The notes under the pieces are model-generated. The model did not search any database and was not told the origin of the DNA. It worked only from the letters and a program-made list of their open reading frames with translations. Shown piece by piece: positions 25,058 to 34,900 of a stretch of 64,000 bases of DNA (its first letter is position 1; each line of letters begins with the position of its first letter). The position numbers were made by a program, and so were the translations under genes. The DNA comes from Ulvibacter antarcticus (GTDB lineage Bacteria; Bacteroidota; Bacteroidia; Flavobacteriales; Flavobacteriaceae), in NCBI RefSeq assembly GCF_003688405.1, contig NZ_REFC01000011.1, forward strand, positions 558,001 to 622,000. Reading direction: 5' to 3'.

Positions 25058-26677
25058 CTATTTTATCAAAATTGATTTGCTGTAAAATTGCCCACCGGTT
25101 GCAATTCTGTAGACGTATTGACCATATGCAAGACGGGAGTTGATCTGCGCTCTCACATCTATAGTATGCCTGCCGTTAAACAGTACTTCATTGGCAAGTA
25201 CTCCTATTTCTTTGCCTAAAATATCATAGAGTCGAATATCAACATTGGCCGTCGCCGGCATGGAAATTTCAATGTAAGTTCGGTCGTTTTGATAGAATGG
25301 AGCATGAACCAGACGTGTTGTATTACTAAAATCTGAAGTGGATAATACGTTACAATCGAAACCAAGATCCATATTATCATAGGTCTGATTGAGTAAGATG
25401 AGATCCACGACTGAAGGATCCAAACAAAACCAATCGGTTAATACTGTAGAATACACATCTCTAAAGTCGGAGGTTGGGATTAGGTTATCATCTGCATCCC
25501 AAACACTTAAATCAGGGTGGTTACCAACAAACCCGCTACCATTTAGTCCTGAGCCAAATAGCATCACCGGAGAAGCGGCACCATGATCTGTACCATCTGA
25601 ACCATTTTCGTAAGGACGTCGGCCAAATTCTGAAATGGTCATCGTTAATACCTTATTATCTAAGCCAGAACTGGCAAGATCGGTGTAAAAGTTTTTTATA
25701 GAATCGGCTAGATCTTCCAATAGAGCTCTATGATCGTCGACTTGGTTGGCGTGAGTGTCGAATCCGTTAAGGGTAACCATATAGACCTTGGTATTTAAAC
25801 CTCCTTTGATCATTCGGGCGCAAATTGCTAACTGATTCGAAAGTTCTTCATCTTCATATGGTGCGTTATTAGTCGAAGCCATATAAGCATCATTTAGCAC
25901 TTGAGAGTATAAAAATGTGGTGTTCGCAGTAGATCGCATAAACAACAATTTATCACCGTAAACACAATCGGGAACGTTTAAAACATCATGTACTGTGCCG
26001 TTTTCAGCAATAGCTGCTAACTGTGCCGGGTTCGCAACCGAGAAGGAATAATTGCTGTCATTTCCATCAAAAACAAGATTTCCAATCGAACCTATTTGAA
26101 TAGCAGGCGGGTGTTCCGGGGGATTGATCAAATAGTCTGGATAGAGGTCTTCAAAATAACGTCCCCACCATCCCGTTGGTTCAAAATTTACTTCGTTTGT
26201 TGACGCCCATATTTCCGAAGAACGAAAATGCGATAAATTCTGTTGCGGATATCCTACTCCGTGAATCACTTTCATCTTGCCCTCACCCCAAACCGTTTCA
26301 AGGCTGTTCATGTAATTGGGAATTCCGAAATCGGCATTTAAGTTGATCAAGTCATTTTGCTGATGTCGAATCGTGGGTCTAAGATTGGCATAGGTTGCAT
26401 AATCATAAACAGGGACAATGGTGTTAAGTCCGTCGTTACCACCTTTTAGTCTTACAATTATAAGAATATTGTCGTTGTCCACCTGTGATAAAGCAACCGA
26501 TAATGGAGATGGTTTTGAAGCAGTTATTGCCGCACGGCCTAAAGTCATACTTCCTGCTCCTACTAAACCAAGTGCCTGAATAAATGATCTACGACTCCAT
26601 GCTGAATGTTCTTTATCGTGAATATTTTTCTCGCTTTTAGCGCTATTTTTTTTGGGAATATCGTGGTTGTTACACAT
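25058..26677 (-). CDS. DUF1501 protein with Tat-like signal and T9SS sorting domain
   Basis: 539 residues. N-terminal WSRRSFIQALGLVGAGSMTL is a twin-arginine-type signal preceded by a 28-residue charged extension. The central DUF1501 (sulfatase-like fold) shows RLKGGNDGLNTIVPVYDY, GGLNTKVYMVTLNGFDTHANQ and ISEFGRRPYENGSDGTDHG. The last 75 residues (IRLYDILGKEIGVL, YVYRIATGGQFYSKSILIK) are a T9SS C-terminal domain, so it is predicted to be surface-exposed or secreted. It follows the DUF1800 gene by 8 bp. Pair function is not established. Confidence 0.88.
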   Translation of the reverse strand: MCNNHDIPKKNSAKSEKNIHDKEHSAWSRRSFIQALGLVGAGSMTLGRAAITASKPSPLSVALSQVDNDNILIIVRLKGGNDGLNTIVPVYDYATYANLRPTIRHQQNDLINLNADFGIPNYMNSLETVWGEGKMKVIHGVGYPQQNLSHFRSSEIWASTNEVNFEPTGWWGRYFEDLYPDYLINPPEHPPAIQIGSIGNLVFDGNDSNYSFSVANPAQLAAIAENGTVHDVLNVPDCVYGDKLLFMRSTANTTFLYSQVLNDAYMASTNNAPYEDEELSNQLAICARMIKGGLNTKVYMVTLNGFDTHANQVDDHRALLEDLADSIKNFYTDLASSGLDNKVLTMTISEFGRRPYENGSDGTDHGAASPVMLFGSGLNGSGFVGNHPDLSVWDADDNLIPTSDFRDVYSTVLTDWFCLDPSVVDLILLNQTYDNMDLGFDCNVLSTSDFSNTTRLVHAPFYQNDRTYIEISMPATANVDIRLYDILGKEIGVLANEVLFNGRHTIDVRAQINSRLAYGQYVYRIATGGQFYSKSILIK

Positions 26678-26685
26678 TGCGGTTG

Positions 26686-28152
26686 TTATTTAAGTTGAAA
26701 TTCGGGCATTTTTCCAATATGCTGAAGTAGCAGTAACACCTGATAAGGTGCAGAAGACCAGCTAAGATTCCAGAGGCCCTCGTCATAATAGTTTTGAGGT
26801 ACATCCCATTTAAATATGTCGGTCGCAATAGTATAGTCTAGTGGCGAATGCAAGGGTTTTGCCATAAAATGATCTACAAGAACTTGCGTAATGTAATTGG
26901 GATCTATACTATCGTTGGTAAGATCCCTTGCGAGATCGGTTAGTGTAAATTCATTCTGATCGAATAGAAACCAGATATAAAGATCCACTAACTGCCAACG
27001 TCCGGTTAAGGTCGAAGAATTAATCCAGGTTTCATCCCGTTGCCATCCCGATACATCTGGGGGATCATAAATATCCTGACCCATAAGACTGTTATAATAT
27101 ACTATGGTTTCGATGAGCTCATCATCGTAGTAAAAACCTGTTTCTTTTAGGTATGCAAGTATTACATCATACGGACTTTTTACGGTAACGCCTAAAGCAC
27201 GCTCATTGAAAAAATGTTCGCTTTTAAAAAGCTGTTTTAATACAGGAACAATCTCAAAATCATTGTTAATAAATGTGTCCACCAATGGCTGGATAATATC
27301 CTGTTCAATAACGGCATCTACAGCCGGACTCACAAAAAAGCGATACAATTTTTCGCAGATATAAAAGGCGATTTCTTCACCACGCTCCTGAAACAGTAAG
27401 TTTATAACATCATCGTAGCCCCATTCTCCGGTTTGTCCGAAGATCGTTTTTTCTCCACTGTCGAAAGTACTGGGGTCGAAATAGATAATATCTCCATAAT
27501 CGTTCCAGTGATTATATCCTGTTAGAGCACGAGCAGTTTCTACTATGTCTTCTTGAGTATAACCATTACCTTCCCCTAGTGTAAATAATTCGAACAATTC
27601 ACGCGCAAAGTTTTCATTAGGATCGAATTGAGTATTTTGAAAGCCATTGAGATAAATGAGCATGGTGGAATTTACACCTACAGCTCTTACAAACTGCTTA
27701 AAATTCCCAACACAATTAAATTGCATGGTATTGTAATACTGAAAAGCATAGGGTGAGTGTCCGTAGGTCTCAAACTCAGTAACAAAATGATTCATCCAAA
27801 AAAATGTCATCCGACCTCGAAGATCTTCATTCATAAAATCATTAACCGTTTGAATTCTCCATTCATTAAAAAATGGAAAGTTTTGGTTTTCATAATCGGT
27901 AAAATCATTGTACGAATAATAGCCCCAGGGAGGTGCCGGCGTGGTGGGAAGATTAAAAGCGGTATCGACCAGCATATCTATAAAATCACCCGGAGACATA
28001 GCCAATGCGGCGTCTATTGTTTGTTGTGAAGCTCCAAATCCTAATCGTCTATAGGCATGTGTTACTTTAGTTGTATTCCATGGATCGGCTGTTGTTGGAA
28101 TAAAAGGTGCGATAGACGCATCATTACAGGAGGGGGGAGTAGCTGTTATCAT
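26686..28152 (-). CDS. DUF1800 protein, partner of DUF1501
   Basis: 488 residues matching DUF1800: THAYRRLGFGASQQTIDAAL near the N-terminus, RGRMTFFWMNHFVTE, NENFARELFELFTLGEGNGYTQEDIVETARALTG split over about 185-220, and VSGWQRDETWINSSTL near 375. No signal peptide is visible from the ATG at 28152, although its partner has one. DUF1800/DUF1501 pairs are very common in Bacteroidota and Planctomycetes and their joint role is unknown. It leads a two-gene unit with the DUF1501 gene. Confidence 0.85.
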   Translation of the reverse strand: MITATPPSCNDASIAPFIPTTADPWNTTKVTHAYRRLGFGASQQTIDAALAMSPGDFIDMLVDTAFNLPTTPAPPWGYYSYNDFTDYENQNFPFFNEWRIQTVNDFMNEDLRGRMTFFWMNHFVTEFETYGHSPYAFQYYNTMQFNCVGNFKQFVRAVGVNSTMLIYLNGFQNTQFDPNENFARELFELFTLGEGNGYTQEDIVETARALTGYNHWNDYGDIIYFDPSTFDSGEKTIFGQTGEWGYDDVINLLFQERGEEIAFYICEKLYRFFVSPAVDAVIEQDIIQPLVDTFINNDFEIVPVLKQLFKSEHFFNERALGVTVKSPYDVILAYLKETGFYYDDELIETIVYYNSLMGQDIYDPPDVSGWQRDETWINSSTLTGRWQLVDLYIWFLFDQNEFTLTDLARDLTNDSIDPNYITQVLVDHFMAKPLHSPLDYTIATDIFKWDVPQNYYDEGLWNLSWSSAPYQVLLLLQHIGKMPEFQLK

Positions 28153-28272
28153 TGGTGGGAATCATGTTAGGTTGTGCATAAAGATATTGAAAATAAGCTA
28201 ATTAGAATAAAAAGGATAGTTATTAAACCCGAAAAATTAAATTTTAGTATTTTCAAACTTTTAAATTTTACT

Positions 28273-29172
28273 ATGAAAACCCCTACTTATTTATCGAAAG
28301 GAGATTGTGTTGGTATCGTTTCTACCGCCAGAAAAATTACTGCATCGGAATTGCAACCATTTTTAAATTTGTTGGAGTCCTGGGGGCTTTGTTATAAGTT
28401 GGGAAGGACAATTGATGCTTCCTATCATCAGTTTGCTGGTGACGATGAGCTTAGATCGCAAGACCTTCAGCAGTTTCTGGATGATGATGAAATCAAAGCT
28501 GTTTGGTGTGCACGAGGCGGCTATGGAACAGTTCGTTTTATTGACACGCTGGATTTTTCAGAGTTTAAAAAGAACCCAAAATGGATTATAGGTTATAGTG
28601 ATATCACGGTTTTGCATTCGCATATTCATAACTTCGGAATAGAAACCCTTCATGCTAATATGGCAATGGAGTTGGATATTAAGACTGAAGCTACGCGGAC
28701 TTCGGTGCATGATGTTCTCTTCGGAAAAGAGTACGGGAGCGAAATTGCTTCCGAAGAAAATAAACTAAACAGAATAGGCATGGCTGAAGGTGCATTGGTC
28801 GGTGGAAATTTATCGCTACTATATTCACTCATCGGAAGCCCTTCAGATATAAAAACCGACGGAAAAATACTTTTTATTGAAGATCTGGATGAAATGCTGT
28901 ATCATATTGACAGAATGATGCAAAATCTGAAACGTACAGGTATGCTTAAAAATCTCGCAGGTCTTATTGTGGGAGGCATGAGCGATATGCGGGACAACAC
29001 AATTCCATTTGGAAAAACTGCAGAAGAAATTATTAATGATGCCATCTCCGAGTATGATTATCCTGTGTGTTATCAGTTTCCTGCCGGGCATATTATGGAT
29101 AATAGGGCCTTGGTTCTAGGTAGAAAAGTTATCTTAGAGGTAGAAAAAAAGAGTGTAAAATTGAGTTTTTAG
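28273..29172 (+). CDS. LD-carboxypeptidase (murein tetrapeptide carboxypeptidase, S66)
   Basis: 299 residues from the ATG at 28273; the frame is open further upstream but that part is basic and not family-like. Catalytic triad visible: Ser109 in GYSDITVLHS, Glu203 in FIEDLDE, His273 in PAGHIMDNRAL. The N-terminal KGDCVGIVSTARK is typical. It removes the terminal D-Ala from murein tetrapeptides during recycling in the cytoplasm. It is followed 38 bp later by yraN. Confidence 0.92.
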   Translation: MKTPTYLSKGDCVGIVSTARKITASELQPFLNLLESWGLCYKLGRTIDASYHQFAGDDELRSQDLQQFLDDDEIKAVWCARGGYGTVRFIDTLDFSEFKKNPKWIIGYSDITVLHSHIHNFGIETLHANMAMELDIKTEATRTSVHDVLFGKEYGSEIASEENKLNRIGMAEGALVGGNLSLLYSLIGSPSDIKTDGKILFIEDLDEMLYHIDRMMQNLKRTGMLKNLAGLIVGGMSDMRDNTIPFGKTAEEIINDAISEYDYPVCYQFPAGHIMDNRALVLGRKVILEVEKKSVKLSF

Positions 29173-29186
29173 AATAATAAATAAAG

Positions 29187-29207
29187 ATCCCTGCCTGCGC
29201 TGGGAGT
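29187..29207. repeat. Short imperfect hairpin, possible dispersed-repeat remnant
   Basis: TCCCTGCCTGCGCTGGGA (29188-29205) forms TCCC/GGGA plus GC/GC pairs around a CTGC loop. It lies between the LD-carboxypeptidase stop and yraN start and is GC-rich relative to its surroundings, resembling CCTGCCTGCGCAGG-type elements of flavobacteria. Confidence 0.35.
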
Positions 29208-29210
29208 ATT

Positions 29211-29570
29211 ATGGCATATCATAACGAACTTGGTAAAATGGGAGAGCAGTTGGCTGTTAACTATTTGCTGCGGAATGGTTTTAGCATTTTGGAACGAAAT
29301 TTTATATTCCAGAAAGCAGAAATTGATATCATAGCCCAAAAGGATGATAAGATAATTGTTATTGAAGTGAAAACCCGAAACAGTGCTTTTTTTGGGGATC
29401 CTCAGGATTTTGTTACCAAATCGAAAATAAAATTATTGGTGAAAGCTGCGAACGAATATTTAGTTTCTAATACCATAGAAAAGGAAGTGCGATTCGATAT
29501 AATCGCTATTCTAAAAAACAAAAATATTGAGAAAATTGAGCATTTTGAAAATGCCTTTTATCATTTCTGA
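29211..29570 (+). CDS. UPF0102 / YraN-family endonuclease-like protein
   Basis: 119 residues covering the whole UPF0102 domain: GKMGEQLAVNYLLRNGF, then NFIFQKAEIDIIAQKDD and IVIEVKTRNS, which supply the E...D...ExK active-site pattern of restriction-endonuclease-like folds. Cytoplasmic; the biological substrate is unresolved. Likely in one transcript with the LD-carboxypeptidase. Confidence 0.92.
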   Translation: MAYHNELGKMGEQLAVNYLLRNGFSILERNFIFQKAEIDIIAQKDDKIIVIEVKTRNSAFFGDPQDFVTKSKIKLLVKAANEYLVSNTIEKEVRFDIIAILKNKNIEKIEHFENAFYHF

Positions 29571-29621
29571 AGGAAATATTTAATGAACTAAACCGCTCAC
29601 TTAAAACGTGAAATTACAACT

Positions 29622-30449
29622 TTAACGCGGCTGAAATTTCGCCTTTATGAGATCTCTAATCTTGTATAAAAGTATAATCTGAAGCAATACGGCCGGGATT
29701 AGAAAAATGTATCCCAACCACAACAAAAAAACCATTAAGAAAAAGAATCCGCTTGCAAGGGTTATTCCTCCAGTAATAGTGGCTAGTTTTCCAACAGATA
29801 AGTTTAGTCTTAAAAGAACAAATCCGAATATCAAACTTACTATTCCATAAAATAATGAATGAACGACAATAACATACTCTATATAGAATAATTCGGTGCA
29901 AAGAGAAATCATATCATATCCATAAAAAATGATATTGACTGAAATCATGGCGATCGCAGCGATTTTAAGCAAGTATTCTTTGAAGATGTTTCCCATTATG
30001 AAGAACCCACGCATAAAGTAAATATAACTACCCAGTATAATAAATTTTAGGCTTAAATAACCGGCTTTTCCAAAGATGAGATCGTCCTCATAATAGCGTG
30101 CGTAATCCACAGCAAACTCTATAAAACCTGTAAGAAAATAGATAAGTCCACAGATCCAGGCAATATTAAGATGGCTGGAATAAAACGAAGCTTCCTTGAT
30201 GTCTTTTATTCCTGTAAGAAAAATAGCGGAGTCCTTTTTTTCTTCGGAAGTCGTTTGCATTGCTTCAAAATCGAAATCAAGAATATTGAAAATTGTTTTT
30301 AGGGTATAACTTCTAGGCGTCACTTCTCCGGCTTCGATTCGTTGAATAGTGCGCACATTAATATTACACAAGTCAACTAATTCTTCCTGAGTGAGTCCTT
30401 TTTGTTTCCGAAGCTCTATTATTTTGCGACCGAGTTCTGGCTGTTTCAT
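29622..30449 (-). CDS. XRE-family regulator with C-terminal membrane domain
   Basis: 275 residues. Residues 1-60 are an XRE helix-turn-helix (RKIIELRKQKGLTQEELVD, then NVRTIQRIEAGEVTPRSYTL). From about 90 on there are five or six hydrophobic segments, so the DNA-binding domain is tethered to the inner membrane. The sensed signal is unknown. An 11-bp direct repeat at 30515-30536, 66 bp upstream, is a plausible autoregulatory operator. Confidence 0.85.
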   Translation of the reverse strand: MKQPELGRKIIELRKQKGLTQEELVDLCNINVRTIQRIEAGEVTPRSYTLKTIFNILDFDFEAMQTTSEEKKDSAIFLTGIKDIKEASFYSSHLNIAWICGLIYFLTGFIEFAVDYARYYEDDLIFGKAGYLSLKFIILGSYIYFMRGFFIMGNIFKEYLLKIAAIAMISVNIIFYGYDMISLCTELFYIEYVIVVHSLFYGIVSLIFGFVLLRLNLSVGKLATITGGITLASGFFFLMVFLLWLGYIFLIPAVLLQIILLYKIRDLIKAKFQPR

Positions 30450-30514
30450 TTATAGATCATTATTATGGCAATAGTACGATTGAACTAGAAATCGTGCAAA
30501 AAATTAGAAGGAAT

Positions 30515-30536
30515 TTCACCCGACATTCACCCGACA
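30515..30536. repeat. Tandem 11-bp repeat upstream of the XRE regulator
   Basis: TTCACCCGACA occurs twice in a row, one helical turn apart, 66-87 bp before the XRE start codon and 69 bp after the next gene's stop. Same-face spacing suggests cooperative protein binding. Confidence 0.5.
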
Positions 30537-30604
30537 TTTCAGTCTGTACTCACAATAGAGGCTCAAAAATTGAATCGTTTTAACTAAAGATCTTTAATGA
30601 TTAT

Positions 30605-31933
30605 TTATTTTGACGGAGTGTTCAAAAGTTTTAATACGTCTTCAACCATTTCTGGTTTGGCGATGATCTGTTTGTCTTTATCAAGTACAAAGTAAGTAGG
30701 CGTTGCGTCAATACCGTAGTCATTACCAATTGGATTCTCCCATTTCCCTAAGCCAAGGATGTTGGTAAATTCAGGAAAGTCGAAAACTTTATTTTGCCAA
30801 TCGTAAGGTTCGTCTTCAAGACCTATGGCGATCACCTTGAATTTCCCTTTTTCCAAAGTGGTTATTTTAGAATGTAATACAGGCATTTCGGCTAAACAAT
30901 GAGAACACATGCTGCTCCAGAAAACAATAATATAATTTTCTGCCGTGTCTAACTTGTATAGAGAATTAGGAATTGTTTTACCATCAATGTCATCTTCCCA
31001 GTTAAAATCGGGTGCTTTTTCACCAATCGAAGTGTTTTTGAATATCGTAAGTTGTTCTGCAAGTTCTGTGTTGTTAAGAGATTTGCTCAAGGGAATTAAG
31101 TACTTTTTGGCAATATAGTTTGCGGTTTCAATTCTGTCGATATCGACGAATTTATTCCAGAGTTCCATTAAGAAAGCCTGCTGAAAGGGTTTTTCACCTT
31201 TCTGTAATTTTTTAAACACCTGGTCCATATTCTGTGCATAGGCGATGGGAACATCATCATCTTGACCTACATATACCGTGATATAGTTGAAAACAGTCTC
31301 CAATAAGAAATTAGACGATTGTAGGGTCGGATTTGTAAAATCTATATGATCAAAATAATGTTCTTTAGACTTTTCTATATAAGATTTAACAGTCACATTC
31401 TCATTAGGAATATATGGTCTGTTGGCAATAATAAAATTCAATACTAATTTATCTTTTGCTGCTGCTTCAAAGGCTCTTTGTTCTTTTTCTAATGTTTCAA
31501 AAGCTTCAGAAAGTTCTTTGCCTCCTTTAGAGAATTTATTCTTTATATCAATTTGTAATTTCTGCATTTCATATTGATATGCCGCCAGCAAACTATTCTC
31601 TTCCGAAGCTAAAAAACGGATGCCTTTTTCTTCATTGAATGTAAGCTCAATATCTTCTTTTCCGTCGTAAATAATGTCGAAATTATAGATGTCCTGAGGC
31701 AACGCATATACCAATCGATACATCCCCTTAGTAACTGTAGAATCAAGCATTAAGGTGAAATTTCCAATAGAATCGGTTTGTGTATCTGCGGCATACAAAG
31801 CGTTGGTCGGGGTGACTTTGTAAAGGATAGCCCATTTAAAGTCTTCTGCCGGTGAAAATGTGCCTTTAATAGTGTGCTGGGCAGAAGCTAAAAGGGGGAA
31901 AAGAAAGATGGTTAGGAGTGCTTTTTTATACAT
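30605..31933 (-). CDS. TlpA-like thioredoxin-domain protein (secreted)
   Basis: 442 residues from the ATG at 31933; a TTG three codons upstream is less likely. Signal peptide (cut near ASAQ), an N-terminal beta domain of DUF4369 type (GTFSPAEDFKWAILYKV), a long helical linker at about 115-290, then a C-terminal thioredoxin fold with WSSMCSHCLAEMP (CxxC). Bacteroidota proteins of this build are periplasmic or lipid-anchored thiol oxidoreductases. A TATATTTG box lies only 7 bp before the ATG, hinting at a leaderless transcript. Confidence 0.85.
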   Translation of the reverse strand: MYKKALLTIFLFPLLASAQHTIKGTFSPAEDFKWAILYKVTPTNALYAADTQTDSIGNFTLMLDSTVTKGMYRLVYALPQDIYNFDIIYDGKEDIELTFNEEKGIRFLASEENSLLAAYQYEMQKLQIDIKNKFSKGGKELSEAFETLEKEQRAFEAAAKDKLVLNFIIANRPYIPNENVTVKSYIEKSKEHYFDHIDFTNPTLQSSNFLLETVFNYITVYVGQDDDVPIAYAQNMDQVFKKLQKGEKPFQQAFLMELWNKFVDIDRIETANYIAKKYLIPLSKSLNNTELAEQLTIFKNTSIGEKAPDFNWEDDIDGKTIPNSLYKLDTAENYIIVFWSSMCSHCLAEMPVLHSKITTLEKGKFKVIAIGLEDEPYDWQNKVFDFPEFTNILGLGKWENPIGNDYGIDATPTYFVLDKDKQIIAKPEMVEDVLKLLNTPSK

Positions 31934-31939
31934 AATGAA

Positions 31940-31947
31940 CAAATATA
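31940..31947 (-). promoter_or_regulatory. -7 box (TATATTTG) immediately before the TlpA-like gene
   Basis: Minus-strand TATATTTG, perfect TAnnTTTG, 6 bp from the ATG at 31933. If functional, transcription would start at or within a few bases of the start codon. Confidence 0.35.
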
Positions 31948-31980
31948 GTAAATGTAATGAGTGTATGCCTTAAACAAGAA

Positions 31981-34900
31981 TTAGACCATAAACAATTCCA
32001 AAGATTTTAGCGCTTTATCGATCGAATTGATATGATCAAAAGTCATTAGCAATCTAAGTCCGGATCGTGTTTGTTTTTCTTTCATGGTCACTACTTTCGA
32101 ATGACTTTGCACGTATTGAAGGACCTTTGTAAAAGAATGACTCTGATAAAAAGGACTTTGCTGATCGGCTACAAAATAACCCACCATTTTTCCTTTCTTC
32201 ATCACAACACGTTCTAATCCCATTGCAATTGCGATCCACTTAATACGAACACTATTTAGCAGATCGTTGACAGGTGTTGGAATTTCTCCGAATCTATCTA
32301 CCAATTCTTTTTCAAATTTCTCAAGGTCTGCTTCCTTTTTCAAATCACCCAATTTACTGTATAAATTAAGTCGTTCAGTGATGTTATTTACGTAATCATC
32401 CGGAAACAAAAGTTCAAAATCTGTGTCTATTACGGTTTCCTTTACGAACTCTTTTTTCTCATGTTCGGTCCCTTCGTATAGGTCTTTGAATTCTTTTTCT
32501 TTAAGTTCGTCTATGGCTTCCGCGAGAATCTTTTGATAGGTTTCGAAACCAATTTCGTTGATAAAACCACTCTGTTCTCCACCAAGTAAATCTCCTGCAC
32601 CTCTTATTTCAAGGTCTTTCATGGCGATATTCAAACCACTTCCCAAGTCGCTAAATTGTTCAAGAGCAGTGATTCGCTTTCGCGCATCGTCGGTCATAGC
32701 AGATTCGGGCGGCGTAATAAAATAACAGAACGCTTTTTTATTACTACGCCCCACACGACCTCGCATTTGATGCAAATCTGAAAGCCCAAAATTATTGGCG
32801 TTGTTAATAAAAATCGTATTTGCATTGGGAACATCAAGACCGCTCTCGATAATGGTGGTTGAAACAAGCACATCGAATTCATTATTCATAAATGCGAGCA
32901 TTAGATTCTCCAATTTTTTACCTTCCATTTGCCCGTGTCCAATTCCAATTTTGGCATCGGGGACAAGACGTTGAAGCATTCCTGCTACTTCTTTGATGTT
33001 TTCAATCCTGTTGTGAACAAAAAACACTTGTCCTCCACGAGATATTTCATAGCGCACAGCATCCCTTATGGTTTCTTCGGAAAAACGGATCACATTCGTT
33101 TCGATTGGATATCGGTTGGGCGGTGCAGTGGTAATGACCGACAAGTCCCGCGCAGCCATCAAACTAAACTGAAGCGTCCGCGGAATAGGAGTGGCAGTCA
33201 AAGTAAGGGTATCGACATTCTCCTTAATTGTTTTTAACTTGTCTTTTACCGCAACTCCAAATTTTTGTTCTTCGTCGATAATCAGTAAACCGAGATCCTT
33301 AAATTCTACCGATTTATTCACTAATTGATGAGTCCCAATTACGATATCCAACTTTCCTGATTTCAGATTTTCGATGACCGATCTTCTTTCCTTTGTAGTT
33401 CGGAAGCGATTGAGGTAATCTACATTCACCGGCATTTCAGATAGTCGTTCTGAAAAAGTTTTGAAATGCTGAAACGCAAGTATAGTTGTAGGCACGAGTA
33501 TAGCAACCTGTTTTCCGTTATCGACAGCTTTAAAAGCAGCGCGAATAGCCACTTCGGTCTTTCCGAAACCAACGTCTCCACAAACCAGCCTGTCCATTGG
33601 AAGATCGCTTTCCATATCTCGTTTTACATCTTCGGTAGAAGTGATTTGATCGGGGGTATCTTCATAAATAAATGAGGACTCTAACTCCAATTGTAAATAC
33701 GAATCGGGATCGAAAGCAAATCCTTTCTGAAGTCGTCGTTTTGCGTATAGCTCAATAAGATTAAACGCGATTAGCTTAACCCTGGCCTTTGTTTTTTGCT
33801 TTAAATTTTTCCAGGCAGCACTTCCTAATTTGTATATTTTAGGGGCTGTTCCGTCCTTGCCGTTGTATTTGGAAATCTTGTGAAGTGAATGAATACTGAG
33901 GTATAGAATATCACGTTCGCCATAAATAAGTTTGATGGCTTCTTGTTTTTTTCCTTCTACATCGATTTTTTGCAAACCTCCAAATTTTCCAATTCCATGG
34001 TCGATATGCGTAACATAATCTCCCACTTCCAGATTGGTTAGTTCTTTTAGAGTGATCGCCTGTTTTTTGGCGTAGCCATTTTTGAGTTGAAATTTATGGT
34101 AACGTTCAAAAATCTGATGGTCTGTATAGCAAACATTTTTACCATCATGGTCTATAAAGCCTTGATATAACGGAAAAACAACCGTTTCAAATTGGGTGAC
34201 CATTTGTTCGGCATCTTCAAAAATGTCGTGAAATCGCTTGGCCTGCTGTTCGCTACTACAAAAGATGTAATTTTTATATCCATCGTCCGCATTCGTATTG
34301 AGATTGTCAATAAGAAGATTGAACTGCTTGTTAAACGACGGCTGCGGTTTTACATTAAAAGGTATATTGCTATTTGACGATGATAATATATTACTGTTGA
34401 GTCTAACAGAGGTGAATTCTGCTAATTGTTGTTTAAGTAAGGTTGAGGTACAAAACAATTCGACCGGAGGACTCATTTTAATTTCTCCTTGCTGGGCTTC
34501 AAAGGCAGTCGTGGCTTTTTGAAATAGTTTGTCGATACTGCTGCTGAACAATTCTTCATTTTTCAGAAATACAACCGTTTTTGAAGCAATATATTTTAGA
34601 AAGCTCTCCCGACTTTCCTGCATCATTTTATTTTCCACATTCGGGATGATGGAAATTTTCTTTAGTTGTTCCAGAGAGAGTTGCGTTTCTACATCGAAGG
34701 TTCGAATACTATCCACATCATCTCCAAAAAACTCGATCCGATAAGGTTCGTCATTACTAAAAGAAAACACATCTAAAATTCCTCCTCGGACAGAAAATTC
34801 GCCCGGTTCGGTGACAAAATCGGTGCGTTTAAAGCGATATTCGAACAAGACTTCGTTCACAAAATCGATAGAAAGATTGTCGTCTACAGCAATTTTTAGC

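Noticed and set aside
28174-28272. N-terminal extension of the LD-carboxypeptidase
   Set aside because: The extra 33 residues are basic and unlike the family; the conserved start fits the ATG at 28273.
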